From Variovorax sp. dw_308 (GTDB taxonomy: Bacteria; Pseudomonadota; Gammaproteobacteria; Burkholderiales; Burkholderiaceae_C): 64,000 nucleotides of DNA. The stretch is taken from positions 1 through 64,000 of the forward strand of contig NZ_JAATOM010000029.1 in NCBI RefSeq assembly GCF_019207085.1, read 5' to 3'. Under the pieces are notes generated by a model. It saw only the letters and a program-made list of their open reading frames with translations, was not told the origin of the DNA and ran no database searches. The position numbers were made by a program, and so were the translations under genes. Each line of letters starts with the position of its first letter. Within the stretch, counting starts at the first letter, position 1. Below are positions 9,621 through 18,860 of this stretch, one piece after another.

Positions 9621-10061
9621 TCATGCTATCACTTTTGACACCGAAAACAAATCGACCCCCACTAGCGAAAGGGTCCGCGCGCGCGGTTCAACCCGCACTC
9701 GGTCGCCTGTTTTAACCGCCTGCAACGGGTCCTCCGACCAGCCCTCGCTTATGGTCATGCGGGCCAGGACGGCGCCTTGCACCATCACCGGATTGAGCTT
9801 GCCGAACACCAAAGCCTTCGGGCCGAAGCCCTGCTGCAGCATGTCGTAGAAGGCCCAGCCCCCGGCCACGCCGCCCTTGGCGGTCGGGATGACGAGGATA
9901 CGATCCTTGATCGACAGGCCCTCGGCGCTGTGGCCGATGCGCGAGATGACGCCGGTGGTGCGGTCCAGGTCGTAGCGCGGGCTGAAGCCCTCGCGCATCA
10001 CGATGGCTTCCCCCTCGACCGCCTCGCCGAAGGCGCGAGTGAGCGCGATGGTGCGGCTCAT
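9621..10061 (-). CDS. Aconitase X swivel (small) subunit, DUF126
   Basis: This 146-residue protein is the small swivelling subunit of an aconitase-X-type dehydratase. Characterised relatives dehydrate cis-3-hydroxy-L-proline or other small hydroxy acids together with the large subunit. Visible family segments are GEAVEGEAIVMREGFSPRYDLDR, which frames the substrate pocket, and ILVIPTAKGGVAGGWAFYDM. Bacterial relatives usually have a Ser-containing glycine-rich loop at the last site, so this variant may have different specificity. Its ATG overlaps the large-subunit stop as ATGA, so the two are translationally coupled. Confidence 0.88.
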   Translation of the reverse strand: MSRTIALTRAFGEAVEGEAIVMREGFSPRYDLDRTTGVISRIGHSAEGLSIKDRILVIPTAKGGVAGGWAFYDMLQQGFGPKALVFGKLNPVMVQGAVLARMTISEGWSEDPLQAVKTGDRVRVEPRARTLSLVGVDLFSVSKVIA

Positions 10062-11338
10062 TTCAGCTCTCCCGTGCAGGCGATGTCCACGCACTGCGCG
10101 GTGCGTCGCAGCACCGTGTTGAAGCGGTGCGCGGTGATGGTGTTCACCAGCTTGCCGGAGTTGGAGATCAGGTTGGTCCAGCCGTTCTCCTCGCGAATCT
10201 GGCTCAGGCGCTGCAGGATGTAGAAGCACACGCCCTGCAGGATGGTCACGCCGGCTGCCTCCAGCGTGGCGACGTACCCTAGGCGCTGGGCGTCGCTGTA
10301 GACCGCGTGGTTGGTCGTGATCACCGCGCTCATGCCGGGCGCGACCTTGCGACCTTTGAACAGCTCGGCCAAGTCCTGCATCTCGAAGATCGACAATTGC
10401 GGTCCGGAGAAGACCACGATGTTGGCGCCGCCCTCGCGGTACGAGTAGCTGCGGTAGATGGCCTCGATGTCGGCGTCGGTCACCGTCATGGTCTCGCTGG
10501 ACCTGTTGCCACCGAAGGCGACTTCGCGCGTGCGCGCCTCAGGCGTCACGCCGACCATGTGGAACATGCCCATCGAGCCGTAGCTTGCAAGCGCAGCGCC
10601 CAGGTGCTTGAGCGCATCCGACAGCGGAGTCGTGCGGATGCCGTCGAACACCGGCACCGCCAAGTAGTCCTGGTGCGGATGGCCGACGATCTTGCCGAGA
10701 GCCCCCCAATCCGCCAGATCCTTCATCTGCGCCTGCACATCCACCAGGAAGGAACCGCGCCGCGCCTCGTCCAAATGGAAGCCATAGGCCGGCGTGCGGC
10801 CGGTGAGCGCGGCGGCGAAGCTGGACTTGCCGGCCTCGAAGTTGGTGCGCGCGCCCAGCACCGAGTTGGCATAGATCACGGTGCCGGTGTCGCCCCAGGC
10901 CACATGCTCGCCGACCTTGGGCTGGTATACGGTCTGGTAGGGGATGCAACTGTCGGTGGTGGCTACGCGCATATCCTGCAGGTGCACGATGATCTCGCGC
11001 TCCTTGCTCAGGGCTTGCGGGTCGGGCTGCAGGTTTTTGTGATCGCCGAAGTGCATGCACTGGGCGTTGCTGGAGGTGGGCACCACGCAACGAGACTTGT
11101 GCTCGCGCATGCCGCGCAGCACGTCAAGCCCGGCGTCGCCCATCACCTCGATGTCGCCCATCACGTGCGCATTGGTGATCGGCACCAAACGCTTGGCGCC
11201 GAAGAAGCTCCCGACCTCGATCTGGAACTGGATCGCGTCCTGTACTGCGGGGCCGAGATCGCCGCGCAGCATGGCCAGCTCCTCGTTGGTCAACACCAGG
11301 GTGCCGGTGTCGAAGCGTGTCTCTTCTGCGAGTTGCAT
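10058..11338 (-). CDS. Aconitase X catalytic (large) subunit, DUF521
   Basis: This is the large subunit of aconitase X, an iron-sulfur hydro-lyase distantly related to aconitase. Recognisable stretches are LTNEELAMLRGDLGPAVQDA at the N-terminus, ITNAHVMGD (about residue 55), the cysteine-containing VPTSSNAQCMHFGD and TTDSCIPYQTVYQP, and GARTNFEAGKSSFAAALTG RTPAYG. The start at 11338 is chosen because homology begins at MQLAEETRFD; a longer frame has no support. With the downstream small subunit it forms the dehydratase. The upstream Bug protein and divergent LysR gene suggest an uptake-plus-dehydration module for a hydroxylated acid or hydroxyproline. No proline-racemase or pyrroline reductase gene is adjacent. 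Confidence 0.88.
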   Translation of the reverse strand: MQLAEETRFDTGTLVLTNEELAMLRGDLGPAVQDAIQFQIEVGSFFGAKRLVPITNAHVMGDIEVMGDAGLDVLRGMREHKSRCVVPTSSNAQCMHFGDHKNLQPDPQALSKEREIIVHLQDMRVATTDSCIPYQTVYQPKVGEHVAWGDTGTVIYANSVLGARTNFEAGKSSFAAALTGRTPAYGFHLDEARRGSFLVDVQAQMKDLADWGALGKIVGHPHQDYLAVPVFDGIRTTPLSDALKHLGAALASYGSMGMFHMVGVTPEARTREVAFGGNRSSETMTVTDADIEAIYRSYSYREGGANIVVFSGPQLSIFEMQDLAELFKGRKVAPGMSAVITTNHAVYSDAQRLGYVATLEAAGVTILQGVCFYILQRLSQIREENGWTNLISNSGKLVNTITAHRFNTVLRRTAQCVDIACTGELK

Positions 11339-11351
11339 GATGTCTTTGTCC

Positions 11352-12323
11352 TCAATCGGCCTTGGCGCCGGATTCCTTAACGAGCTTGCTGTACTTCTGC
11401 GATTCGGCGCGCACAAAGGCGGCGAACTCGGCCGGCGGCAGCAGGTCGGGCACCGCGCCCTGCACGGTGAGTTGCTCGGCGAAGGACTTGTCGGCGGCGA
11501 CGCTGGCCACTCCGTGGGCGATCGCCTGCACCACCGCAGGTGGGGTGCCGGCCGGCACGAACAGGCCTTGCCAGTTCTCGATGTTGAAGCCGGGATAGCC
11601 GGAGTCGGCTACCGTCGGAATGCCCGGCAGCAAGGCCGATGGCTTGTCGGTGGTGACAGCCAGCGCACGGAGCCTGCCGGCCTTCACCTGCGGCAGTGCG
11701 GGCGGCAGGCCGGAGAAGAAAAGGTCCACTTGGCCACCCAGCAGATCGGTAATGGCAGGTGCGCCGCCCTTATAGGGCACGTGTGTCAGCTTGGTGTCGG
11801 ACATCAGCCGGAATAGCTCGCCGGCCAGGTGCTGCGGGCCGCCAGTGCCCGAAGAGGCATAGTTGAGGCCAGCCGGCGTGGCCTTGATGTTCGCCACAAG
11901 TTCCTTCACGTTCTTCGATGGCGCCTTGGCATTGACCACCAGCACCAGCGGGGCGGACGCGACCTTGGATACCGGCAGCAGGTCCTTGGCCGGGTCGTAG
12001 GGCAATTGTGCGTAGAGGTACGGGTTGATGGCGATCTCTGCCGGCGAGGCGAGCAACAGCGTGTAGCCGTTGGAGGGCGACTTGGCGACGAAGTCAGCCC
12101 CGATGTTGCCGCCGGCGCCGGTCTTGTTCTCCACTACCACCGGGTGGCCCCACAACTGACCGAGGCGCACGCCCAAGGCACGCGCCACCACGTCGGTGGC
12201 GCCGCCCGGCGAGAAGGCGACGATCAGCCGCACAGGCTTGTCGGGGTAGGCGGCGCTTGCAGCGCCGGTCGCCAGCACGGCCAAGGTCATGGCGAGGCGA
12301 CGAAGGTGGAAGTTCAGTGGCAT
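11352..12323 (-). CDS. Bug-family solute-binding protein
   Basis: This second Bug/TctC-type periplasmic binding protein has about 323 residues from the chosen ATG at 12323. The start is set by the signal peptide MPLNFHLRRLAMTLAVLATG ending near AASA. Family marks are PVRLIVAFSPGGATDVVARA, VVENKTGAGGNIGAD, THVPYKGGAPAITDLLGG and LPGIPTVADSGYPGF. It lies 13 bp before the aconitase X large subunit on the same strand, so it probably captures that enzyme's substrate. The TctAB permease genes are not nearby. Confidence 0.93.
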   Translation of the reverse strand: MPLNFHLRRLAMTLAVLATGAASAAYPDKPVRLIVAFSPGGATDVVARALGVRLGQLWGHPVVVENKTGAGGNIGADFVAKSPSNGYTLLLASPAEIAINPYLYAQLPYDPAKDLLPVSKVASAPLVLVVNAKAPSKNVKELVANIKATPAGLNYASSGTGGPQHLAGELFRLMSDTKLTHVPYKGGAPAITDLLGGQVDLFFSGLPPALPQVKAGRLRALAVTTDKPSALLPGIPTVADSGYPGFNIENWQGLFVPAGTPPAVVQAIAHGVASVAADKSFAEQLTVQGAVPDLLPPAEFAAFVRAESQKYSKLVKESGAKAD

Positions 12324-12438
12324 CGGGGCTCCATTTGTCTTGTGGCCCCAACTATGGCGGCTCGACGCATGCTTGCATAATCGAGAATTAGGTGCCAGTG
12401 ATAAGGCACGGTTATCACCACTTGATCGGGAAATCCAC

Positions 12439-13410
12439 ATGAGGGAAGCCACACGCGCACGCCCCACCCTGGCCGCCGGTGCGCTTCAGGGGCGGCTCAA
12501 GCTGAAGCACCTAGAGCTGTTTCGCCATGTCTGCGAGCTGCAGACGCTGCGCAAGGCGGCCGACACCTCCAGCATGACGCAGCCCGCCGCCACCAAGCTG
12601 ATCCAGGACCTGGAGGACATGCTGGGCGTGCAGCTCTTCGAGCGCGACCGGCGCGGTATGAAGCTCACCCAGTACGGCGTGGTGGTGCGCCGGCACATTG
12701 CCATCCTGCAGGCCGACATCGGCAACATGACGCGCGAGGTGGAGGCTGTCGCCGACGGCGCGAGCGGCCACATCCGCCTGGGCATCCTGCCGTCGCTCGC
12801 CTCCGAACTGCTGGCGCGCTCCGTGGAAAGGACGATCGTCCAATGGCCGCGCGTGCGCTTCAGCATGCAGGAGGGCGCCACCACCGAACTATTGGCCAGC
12901 CTGGCGCGCAACGACTTGGACCTGTGCTTCGGTCGGGTGCTCGACGCGACGCAGGCGAAGTCACTGCGCGTGATGAACGTCTATACCGAGTCGTTCGCCA
13001 TCGTGTGCGGCACTGCCAGCCCGCTTGCAAGGCGCCGCAAGGTGGGCTGGGACGAATTGGCGCGGGGCCGCTGGGTGCTGCCGGCCGCTGGCACACCGCT
13101 GCGCGAGCTGACCGACAACTTGTTCACCCGCCAGGGGGTGCTACGGCCCGAAGTGGCGGTGGAGTCCAGCAGCTTCGAGAAGATGCGCCACGTCATCGCG
13201 CGCACCTCGCTGCTGGGTGTGTTGCCGCGTTCCATCGCGTTGCAGGGCAAAGTGGCCCGTGATCTGATGTTGCTCGGGCCCGAGTTGAGTGGCGACTTCT
13301 CGCCTATCAGCCTGCTGTTTCGCAGCGAAGTTGAACAGCCACCGCTGGTGGAGCACTTCGCGGAGATCGTGCGGGAGAGCGCGGCGCAGCTCAAGCTTCG
13401 AGTGGCTTGA
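12439..13410 (+). CDS. LysR-family regulator (GbpR/CbL-like)
   Basis: This LysR regulator is divergent from the Bug/aconitase X operon and so is its likely controller. The helix-turn-helix is LKHLELFRHVCELQTLRKAA, then SSMTQPAATKLIQDLEDMLG (residues about 22-60), and the effector domain follows, starting IRLGILPSLASELL. The ATG at 12439 is preferred because it leaves a short lead before the HTH. The 115-bp gap between the divergent starts should contain the operator; I saw no strong palindrome there. Confidence 0.9.
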   Translation: MREATRARPTLAAGALQGRLKLKHLELFRHVCELQTLRKAADTSSMTQPAATKLIQDLEDMLGVQLFERDRRGMKLTQYGVVVRRHIAILQADIGNMTREVEAVADGASGHIRLGILPSLASELLARSVERTIVQWPRVRFSMQEGATTELLASLARNDLDLCFGRVLDATQAKSLRVMNVYTESFAIVCGTASPLARRRKVGWDELARGRWVLPAAGTPLRELTDNLFTRQGVLRPEVAVESSSFEKMRHVIARTSLLGVLPRSIALQGKVARDLMLLGPELSGDFSPISLLFRSEVEQPPLVEHFAEIVRESAAQLKLRVA

Positions 13411-13717
13411 GCGGCTGCGCCAGAACGCCGAAGAGTCACCTGGGTGGTAGCCGGCGGTCAGCCTTCGGAATCGTCGTCATCGGACGGCGGGTTCGCGACC
13501 GGGAGAGCATCCATTTCCTGGGGGTGTGCAGTGCAGCTTCCTTTCACAATGGCTACTGTGAAAGCGGCGCTCGCACCTCAGCGCTGAAGGGCGGATACCT
13601 CCTCTCGAAGGACTCGCGTAGCTCGTCATTCAGGAGGTTGGGTACGAACCTGAAGCAGCAGATGGGGTGAGAGCGTTCGATTTGATGTCCGCGCAAGTTG
13701 GAGTCCAGTACGATTAG
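13411..13717. other. Intergenic stretch before an IS end
   Basis: Nothing recognisable is encoded between the LysR stop and the IS701-type terminal repeat at 13718. Short frames there lack domains. Confidence 0.35.
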
Positions 13718-13823
13718 TCTTACTGTGTCATTAAATTGACGTGCTCCTTATGCTTGCCAAGTGCGAGGGGCTTCACCTGGGTTTGCTCATAGGCACGGAT
13801 TCTGAATCGCACGTGGCCACCGG

Positions 13824-14174
13824 CTATGGTTTGCGCGGCGCTTGTGCATCAAGGAGCCGTTCCGTCTCCTGCTCCCACGCCTGCATGAGCTTCTTCGCCT
13901 TGCGATGGTTGGCGATGGCGATCTCCAGGATGACGGCTTGTTCGGGCGAGACCGTGCGGTGAACCAGCTTGCCGCCCTTCATGTGCCCCCATTTGAAGTA
14001 AGGGCCGTGGCGAGCGTCCGGATCGCTGGCGCAACGGCAGCCCGGCTTTCCACAGACCTTCGTGCGTTGTAGCAACGTACCTGAGCACAGGTAGTCGATC
14101 TCGCCGAGGGTGTCCCGGATTCGCGCGATGCGCTCGCGTGCCTGCTTGATGATGGTTTCGGGTCGATGCGCCAT
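13824..14174 (-). CDS. DUF6788 family protein carried by the IS
   Basis: This 116-residue protein has the DUF6788 signature: a helical N-terminus, the cysteine motif KVCGKPGCRCA (about residues 40-50), then GPYFKWGHMKGGKLVHRTVSPEQ and a basic, helical C-terminal tail. The cysteines suggest a small zinc knuckle that might bind nucleic acid. Its function is not established. It lies inside the IS701-ended element, divergent from the transposase, so it may be a passenger or a regulator of transposition. No frameshift is seen. Confidence 0.7.
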   Translation of the reverse strand: MAHRPETIIKQARERIARIRDTLGEIDYLCSGTLLQRTKVCGKPGCRCASDPDARHGPYFKWGHMKGGKLVHRTVSPEQAVILEIAIANHRKAKKLMQAWEQETERLLDAQAPRKP

Positions 14175-14295
14175 AGGCTTTACTTTCGTCTATCTGTCGC
14201 TAGTATTAGCAACAGAATATCAATATGCAAGTTTCCTGGCCTGTATGACCTGCGCACTGCGGGCCGTGTGCATACTGCGCAGCAAAGGGCGATCG

Positions 14296-15608
14296 ATGGA
14301 AGACCTGAAGGATTTCGAGCAGTACATGGCCCACCTGAGCGAGGGCCTGGGACATTCAGATCGCCACGCCGGGCTGCGCGGGTACACCACGGGGCTGATG
14401 TCGCCGCTGCAGCGCAAGAGCGTGGAGCCGATGGCCGCGCACATGGATCCGCTGAATGTTCGTTCGCGCCACCAGTCGTTGCACCACTTTGTGGCCGATG
14501 CGAATTGGTCGGACGAGCGCATGCTGCTGGGGGTATGCCAATGGGTCGTGCCGTTGATGAATTTCAGCGACGGCGGCTGGTGGATCATCGATGACACGGG
14601 GTTTCCCAAGCAGGGGCGGCACTCGGTGGGCGTCGCGCGCCAGTACTGCGGGATGCTGGGCAAGCAGGACAACTGCCAGGTGGCGGTGAGCGTGTCGCTG
14701 GCCTGCGCGGCGGCCAGCATTCCGGTGGCGTGGCAGCTGTACCTTCCCCAGAAATGGGCCGATGACCCGCCCCGACGCGAGAAGGCCGGCGTGCCCGAAA
14801 CGCTCGAGTTCGCCACCAAGCCTCAGATCGCGCTGCAGCAGATCGAACACTTGCTGGCCCAAGGGGCGCCGAGGCACTGCGTGCTCAGCGATGCGGGCTA
14901 CGGCGTGGACACCGCGTTTCGAGAACGCCTGGACGAACTGGGCCTGCCCTACGTCGTGGGCGTGACAGGCAGCGTCACGGTGTGGCCGCCCGGGCACGAG
15001 CCCCTGCCGCCCAGGCCCTACAGCGGCAGGGGCCCCATCCCCCGGCGGCTGCGCCGCGGCGACGCCAGCGCCCCCGAGCACCGGCCCCGTACGGTCAGGG
15101 ACGTGGCCTTCGACATTGATCCAGACGATTGGCAGGAAGTCACCTGGCGCGAGGGCACGAACGCCGCGCTGCGCTCGCACTTCGCCCGCTGAAGTACTGG
15201 TTGTCCACGCTGCCCGAGGACACGCCGCTGGAGCGCATGGTCTACGAGGCCAAGATGCGCTGGCGAATCGAGCGCGACTACCAGGATCTCAAGCAGGACC
15301 TGGGGCTGGGACAGTACGAGGGCCGTGGCTGGCGCGGCTTTCATCACCACGCCACTCTCAGCATCGCCGCCTACGGCTTCCTGCTGGCGCAGCGGCTGCA
15401 GCACCCCGACGAGGTCGGGGGTAAAAAAACTCCGCTCGCGAGGAGCCTGCCCTACCCACGCATTACAAACCTCGGGGAAGTCCAGAGGGCGCAGCGCCAC
15501 GTCCCATCCTCCATCACGAGCTTGCGATTGCGTATCGGCGCTCTATTGGCGCGTAACCTACCTCGATGTCCCTGTTGTCTTCGGCATCAGCGGGCGTCAA
15601 ATATCTAA
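14296..15608 (+). pseudogene. IS701-family transposase with internal deletion
   Basis: The first frame, MEDLKDFEQYMAHL to 15192, contains the IS701 catalytic-core motifs WWIIDDTGFPKQG and VLSDAGYG. It stops right after SHFAR. The protein then resumes in another frame with KYWLSTLPEDTPLERMVY, then RWRIERDYQDLKQDLGLG near the last acidic residue, and ends at 15608. In relatives about 30 residues lie between these halves, so the gene has a deletion that also shifts the frame. It is therefore unlikely to be active. The start at 14296 is chosen by homology. Confidence 0.85.
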
Positions 15609-15717
15609 CACAGTAAGACTAGCAGGGTGCTGAAAGACCTCTGCAATGGTCGACGCGTGATAGCCCTCGAACGTTTGAAGTTGATCCCCCGACAGTTGCA
15701 ACCCAAGACCCCAGACG

Positions 15718-16500
15718 ATGCGCGGAGCCGATACCTTCACCGAGAGCTTGTTCACGATGCGCCGCCTGGAGGACTTCGTACCCGCCAATCACCCGCTGCG
15801 TCCTATCCGCGCGATGGTCAATGAAGCGCTGCTCAAGATGGACGACTTGTTCGCCGGCATGTACGAGGCCGACATCAAGGGCGGGCGCCCCAGCATCGCT
15901 CCAGAGAAGCTGCTGCGCGCGATGCTGCTGCAGATCTTCTTCAGCGTTCGCTCGGAGCGCCAACTCATGGAGCAGACTCAATACAACCTCCTGTATCGCT
16001 GGTTCATCGGCCTGGCCATGGACGATGCGGTCTGGGTTCCCAGCGTCTTCACCAAGAACCGCGAACGCCTGATCGAGCACGACGCCATCATCGAGCTGTT
16101 CAACCACATCGTCGAGACAGCTGGTCGCAAAGGCTGGCTGTCGGGAGAACATTTCAGCGTCGATGGCACCCTTATCCAGGCGTGGGCCAGCCACAGGAGC
16201 TTCGTGCGCAAGGACGGCAGCGATGATGATGCGGGCAACGACTCGACCGGCAGCACCAGCTTCAAAGGTCAGACCCGCAGCAACGAAACCCACGCCTCGC
16301 GCACCGATGGCGATGCGCGGCTGTACCGCAAGGGCAAGACCGCCAGCGAGCTGCGCTACATGGGCCATACCCTCTCGGACAACCGCCACGGCCTGATCGC
16401 CAACGCGATGGTCACACAAGCCGATGGCTTTGCCGAACGCGAAGCGGCCAAGGTCATGATCAGGGACGCCCGTCAGGCCACCACGAGTCCGGATGTCGAG
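15718..16500 (+). pseudogene. IS5/IS1182-type transposase, 3'-truncated
   Basis: The frame starts MRGADTFTESLFTMRRLEDF and carries the DUF772 region (PSIAPEKLLRAMLLQIFFSV, then QTQYNLLYRWFIGL) and the first catalytic Asp in FSVDGTLIQAWASH. The second part of the DDE domain is cut off at about 16500, where an oppositely oriented IS110 fragment begins. The remaining residues of the open frame after that point belong to the IS110 DNA read backwards. It is inactive. Confidence 0.8.
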
Positions 16501-16501
16501 G

Positions 16502-16705
16502 TCACGCTCGGTGCGGCCCGGCTTCATAGACCACGCTCACATGCCGCGCCGGGCCGTACTTGCGCAGCGTCTTGATCACCCCCTGCACGTCAGGCCCCAG
16601 GGTGCCGACGAAACGGCTGGGCTCTCGCCCAGCTTCACACACGGCAACCGAAATGCTGTCCTTGTGGGCATCCAAACCAACGAAGAAATTGATACTCTCG
16701 TCCAT
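16502..16705 (-). pseudogene. IS110-family transposase, N-terminal fragment
   Basis: Read from an ATG at 16705 the frame begins MDESINFFVGLDAHKDSI and goes on to SVVYEAGPH, the classic IS110 N-terminal DEDD domain. Only the first 65 or so codons remain before the junction with the IS5-type fragment. The catalytic second half is missing. About 400 bases upstream of its start (to 17116) hold no recognisable gene. Confidence 0.75.
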
Positions 16706-17116
16706 GGCTCGTCTCCATACGGTTTGCGGCTGGGAAACCCGCCGCATGTGGCTCGGCACACTCTCTGAGTGCGCAATCCACGATACCGGAGACGGGCGTT
16801 CCTTCGCCTATAGAGCGACCATCATGTCTAGCCTTTCGCCGGTCTGAATCGCGAATGTCTAATCGCGAGTGCTCGCGCCGCAGAGCAACCGTGATTGCAA
16901 AGCGCGGCATCTGGGAGAAACCTTCGCAGTCTGGCATTCGGGCACCTCCTGCTGGCTCAGGGTGGTGCGGACGGCGGACAACCGCTCTCGTTGCAGTTGG
17001 TGTTGGCGTCGGCGTAGACCCTCATCACAGGCGTGGCGCAGGAATTGCTTTATCCTGCTTGCCCAAATTGCTCACGATGGACCGCGACCCGCCTTGTGGT
17101 GGGGTTGCAGAAGCTC
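16706..17116. other. Gap between IS110 remnant and AraC gene
   Basis: No gene is supported here. Short frames have no domain. The region should contain the promoter of the AraC-type regulator; I could not assign a clear -35/-10 pair. Confidence 0.35.
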
Positions 17117-18118
17117 ATGATGTTCCACAATGCATTGCGTATCGATGACACGATCGTCGCCTCAGGCTTGAATCTGCAGGCTGCGCATTCGTTTTCCGAG
17201 GCAATTTGCGGTCCGCATTCGGTGCGGGTGGCGGTGCCGAGCAAGTTCAGCCTGGTCTACAGCGGCCACCTGCTCAAGGGCATGTCGAGCACGGTCGGTT
17301 TTATCGAGCACGGGACCGAGCTTGGCGTCGGCGTCGACGCCAAGCAAATCCTGGATGTCTACAACATCAGCCTGCCGGTATCTGGCGAGCAGGAACTGCG
17401 CTCCTCGCATGGACGGGTCCGCTCTGATTCGGACTGCGCCCTCGTGGTATCGCCCGAGCAAAAGCTCCAGATCGACCTTGCGGGCAACTGTCGCAAGATC
17501 CTAGTCACAATCCCGCGCGCCTCGTTGGAGCAGATGCTGGGCGACATGCTTGGCCGTCGCGTGGATGGTCTGGTGGTCTTCTCTGAAGGCATGAGGGCGC
17601 GTGAAGGCACGTCCGCCGCCTGGTGGCGGATGGTGAAGAACTACCTCGCGGAAATCGAGGTTGGCCGCGGGTTGTACGGTTGCAGCTTCGTCAGCCAGGG
17701 GATCGAGGCGACCCTTGTCAAAGGGCTGCTGATCTCGCAGCCGAACAACTACTCGGACCGCATCCGGCAAGCGCTGGGTGCCAAGGTGCCGGAGTACATG
17801 ACGCGTGCCAGGGCCTTCATCGAATTGAATTTCCGTGAACCGATCCACCTGGAAGACATCGAAGCCGCGGCCGGTGTGTCGCGCATCAAGCTCTTCGAGA
17901 GCTTTCGCAAGCACACCGCCCTGACACCGGTCGCCTACCTGAAGGACTTCCGCCTGCGCCAGGCGCGCGCCCAGTTGATGCAGGACCAGTGCAGCGCCAA
18001 TGTGTCGTCGATCGCCTTGGGCGTCGGCTTCAACCACCTCGGTCGCTTCTCGCTCGACTACAAGCGCGCGTTCTCGGAAACACCTTCCGAAACCATCCAG
18101 CGACACGCGCGCCGTTAA
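17117..18118 (+). CDS. AraC-family transcriptional regulator
   Basis: The protein of about 333 residues has an N-terminal cupin-like AraC-binding domain (SVRVAVPSKFSLVYSGHLL) and a C-terminal AraC DNA-binding domain. The latter carries two helix-turn-helix units: FREPIHLEDIEAAAGVSRIK, then ANVSSIALGVGFNHLGRFSL DYKRAFSETPSE. The start at 17117 (or the adjacent ATG at 17120) is preferred over an upstream ATG because homology begins there. It stands at the head of the co-directional catabolic operon at 18348-27571 and is its likely activator. The effector is presumably the pathway substrate. Confidence 0.88.
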   Translation: MMFHNALRIDDTIVASGLNLQAAHSFSEAICGPHSVRVAVPSKFSLVYSGHLLKGMSSTVGFIEHGTELGVGVDAKQILDVYNISLPVSGEQELRSSHGRVRSDSDCALVVSPEQKLQIDLAGNCRKILVTIPRASLEQMLGDMLGRRVDGLVVFSEGMRAREGTSAAWWRMVKNYLAEIEVGRGLYGCSFVSQGIEATLVKGLLISQPNNYSDRIRQALGAKVPEYMTRARAFIELNFREPIHLEDIEAAAGVSRIKLFESFRKHTALTPVAYLKDFRLRQARAQLMQDQCSANVSSIALGVGFNHLGRFSLDYKRAFSETPSETIQRHARR

Positions 18119-18347
18119 AATTCATCCCGGGCATGCCGCGGCCACCCGCGCGGATCGACGGCCCCCCAGGACTACCAATGAGACCTGCCTCGCGGCGCGC
18201 GCCCGAGGCAGGCATTCGCGCGTCCGGAAGGCGGCCCCGACGCCGCTGCAGATTTTGTGGACAACGGTCGCCGACTAAGCGGATAGCCCAGGCGCCGCCG
18301 CGGCGATTCAATGCGTGCATGCACCAAGTACCCGAGGGCCTGCACAC

Positions 18348-18860
18348 ATGAACACCACCATCGTCGTCGGCAATCCCAAGCCGCGATCACGCACCGCAAG
18401 TGCCGCCGCCCAGCTCGCCAAGGCATTCGCCGGTCACGACGGCGCCACGCTCATCGACGTCGTCGATCTCGGCCCGGCGTTGCTGGGCTGGAATGAGCCG
18501 GTCGTCGAAGCCGCCGTGCGCCGCGTCGCGGAGTCCCGCCTCGTCATCGTCGCAAGCCCCACCTACAAGGCCACGTACACCGGCCTGCTGAAGCTGTTCC
18601 TCGACCAGTTCGCAGGCGGCACCGGCATGCAAGGCGTGGTCGCGCTTCCGCTGATGCTGGGCGCCGGGCCCGCGCACGCCATGGCGCCAGACCTACTGCT
18701 CAAGCCGGTGCTGGTCGAGCTCGGAGCCACCTGTCCCGCGCCAGGTCTCTACCTGATGGAGAGGTCCTTTGAGGACGGTGCGGCCATCCAGGCCTACGCC
18801 CACCGCTGGGCCCCCATCGTCCACACGCTCTTGTCGAAGGAGGTATCGCACCATGTCTGA
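18348..18860 (+). CDS. NAD(P)H-dependent FMN reductase (SsuE/MsuE-like)
   Basis: This 170-residue flavodoxin-like reductase supplies reduced FMN to flavin-dependent monooxygenases. It has the N-terminal VGNPKPRSRTASAA phosphate-binding loop and the ASPTYKATYTGLLKLFLDQF segment typical of the SsuE/MsuE group. Its stop overlaps the start of the next flavin reductase by 8 bp, so the two are co-translated. The operon thus encodes two unrelated flavin reductases. One probably feeds the RutA-like monooxygenase at 19488. Confidence 0.88.
   Translation: MNTTIVVGNPKPRSRTASAAAQLAKAFAGHDGATLIDVVDLGPALLGWNEPVVEAAVRRVAESRLVIVASPTYKATYTGLLKLFLDQFAGGTGMQGVVALPLMLGAGPAHAMAPDLLLKPVLVELGATCPAPGLYLMERSFEDGAAIQAYAHRWAPIVHTLLSKEVSHHV

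Larger units (their letters stand above)
13718..15618. mobile_element. IS701-type insertion element with passenger gene
   Basis: The ends are imperfect inverted repeats. TCTTACTGTGTCATTAAATT with GACG at the left matches the reverse complement of the right end (TCTTACTGTGTTAGATATTT with GACG). The outer 11 bases are identical. The element is about 1.9 kb and carries an IS701-family transposase on the plus strand and a DUF6788 gene on the minus strand. The flanking tetranucleotides TTAG and CTAG both fit the YTAR target rule of IS701 but are not identical, so one flank may be rearranged. A related 3' end is found at 27901-28170. Confidence 0.7.

Noticed and set aside
10307..11380. 357-codon plus-strand frame opposite the aconitase X large subunit
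   Set aside because: His/Val/Ala-rich shadow with no recognisable motif; the real gene is on the minus strand.
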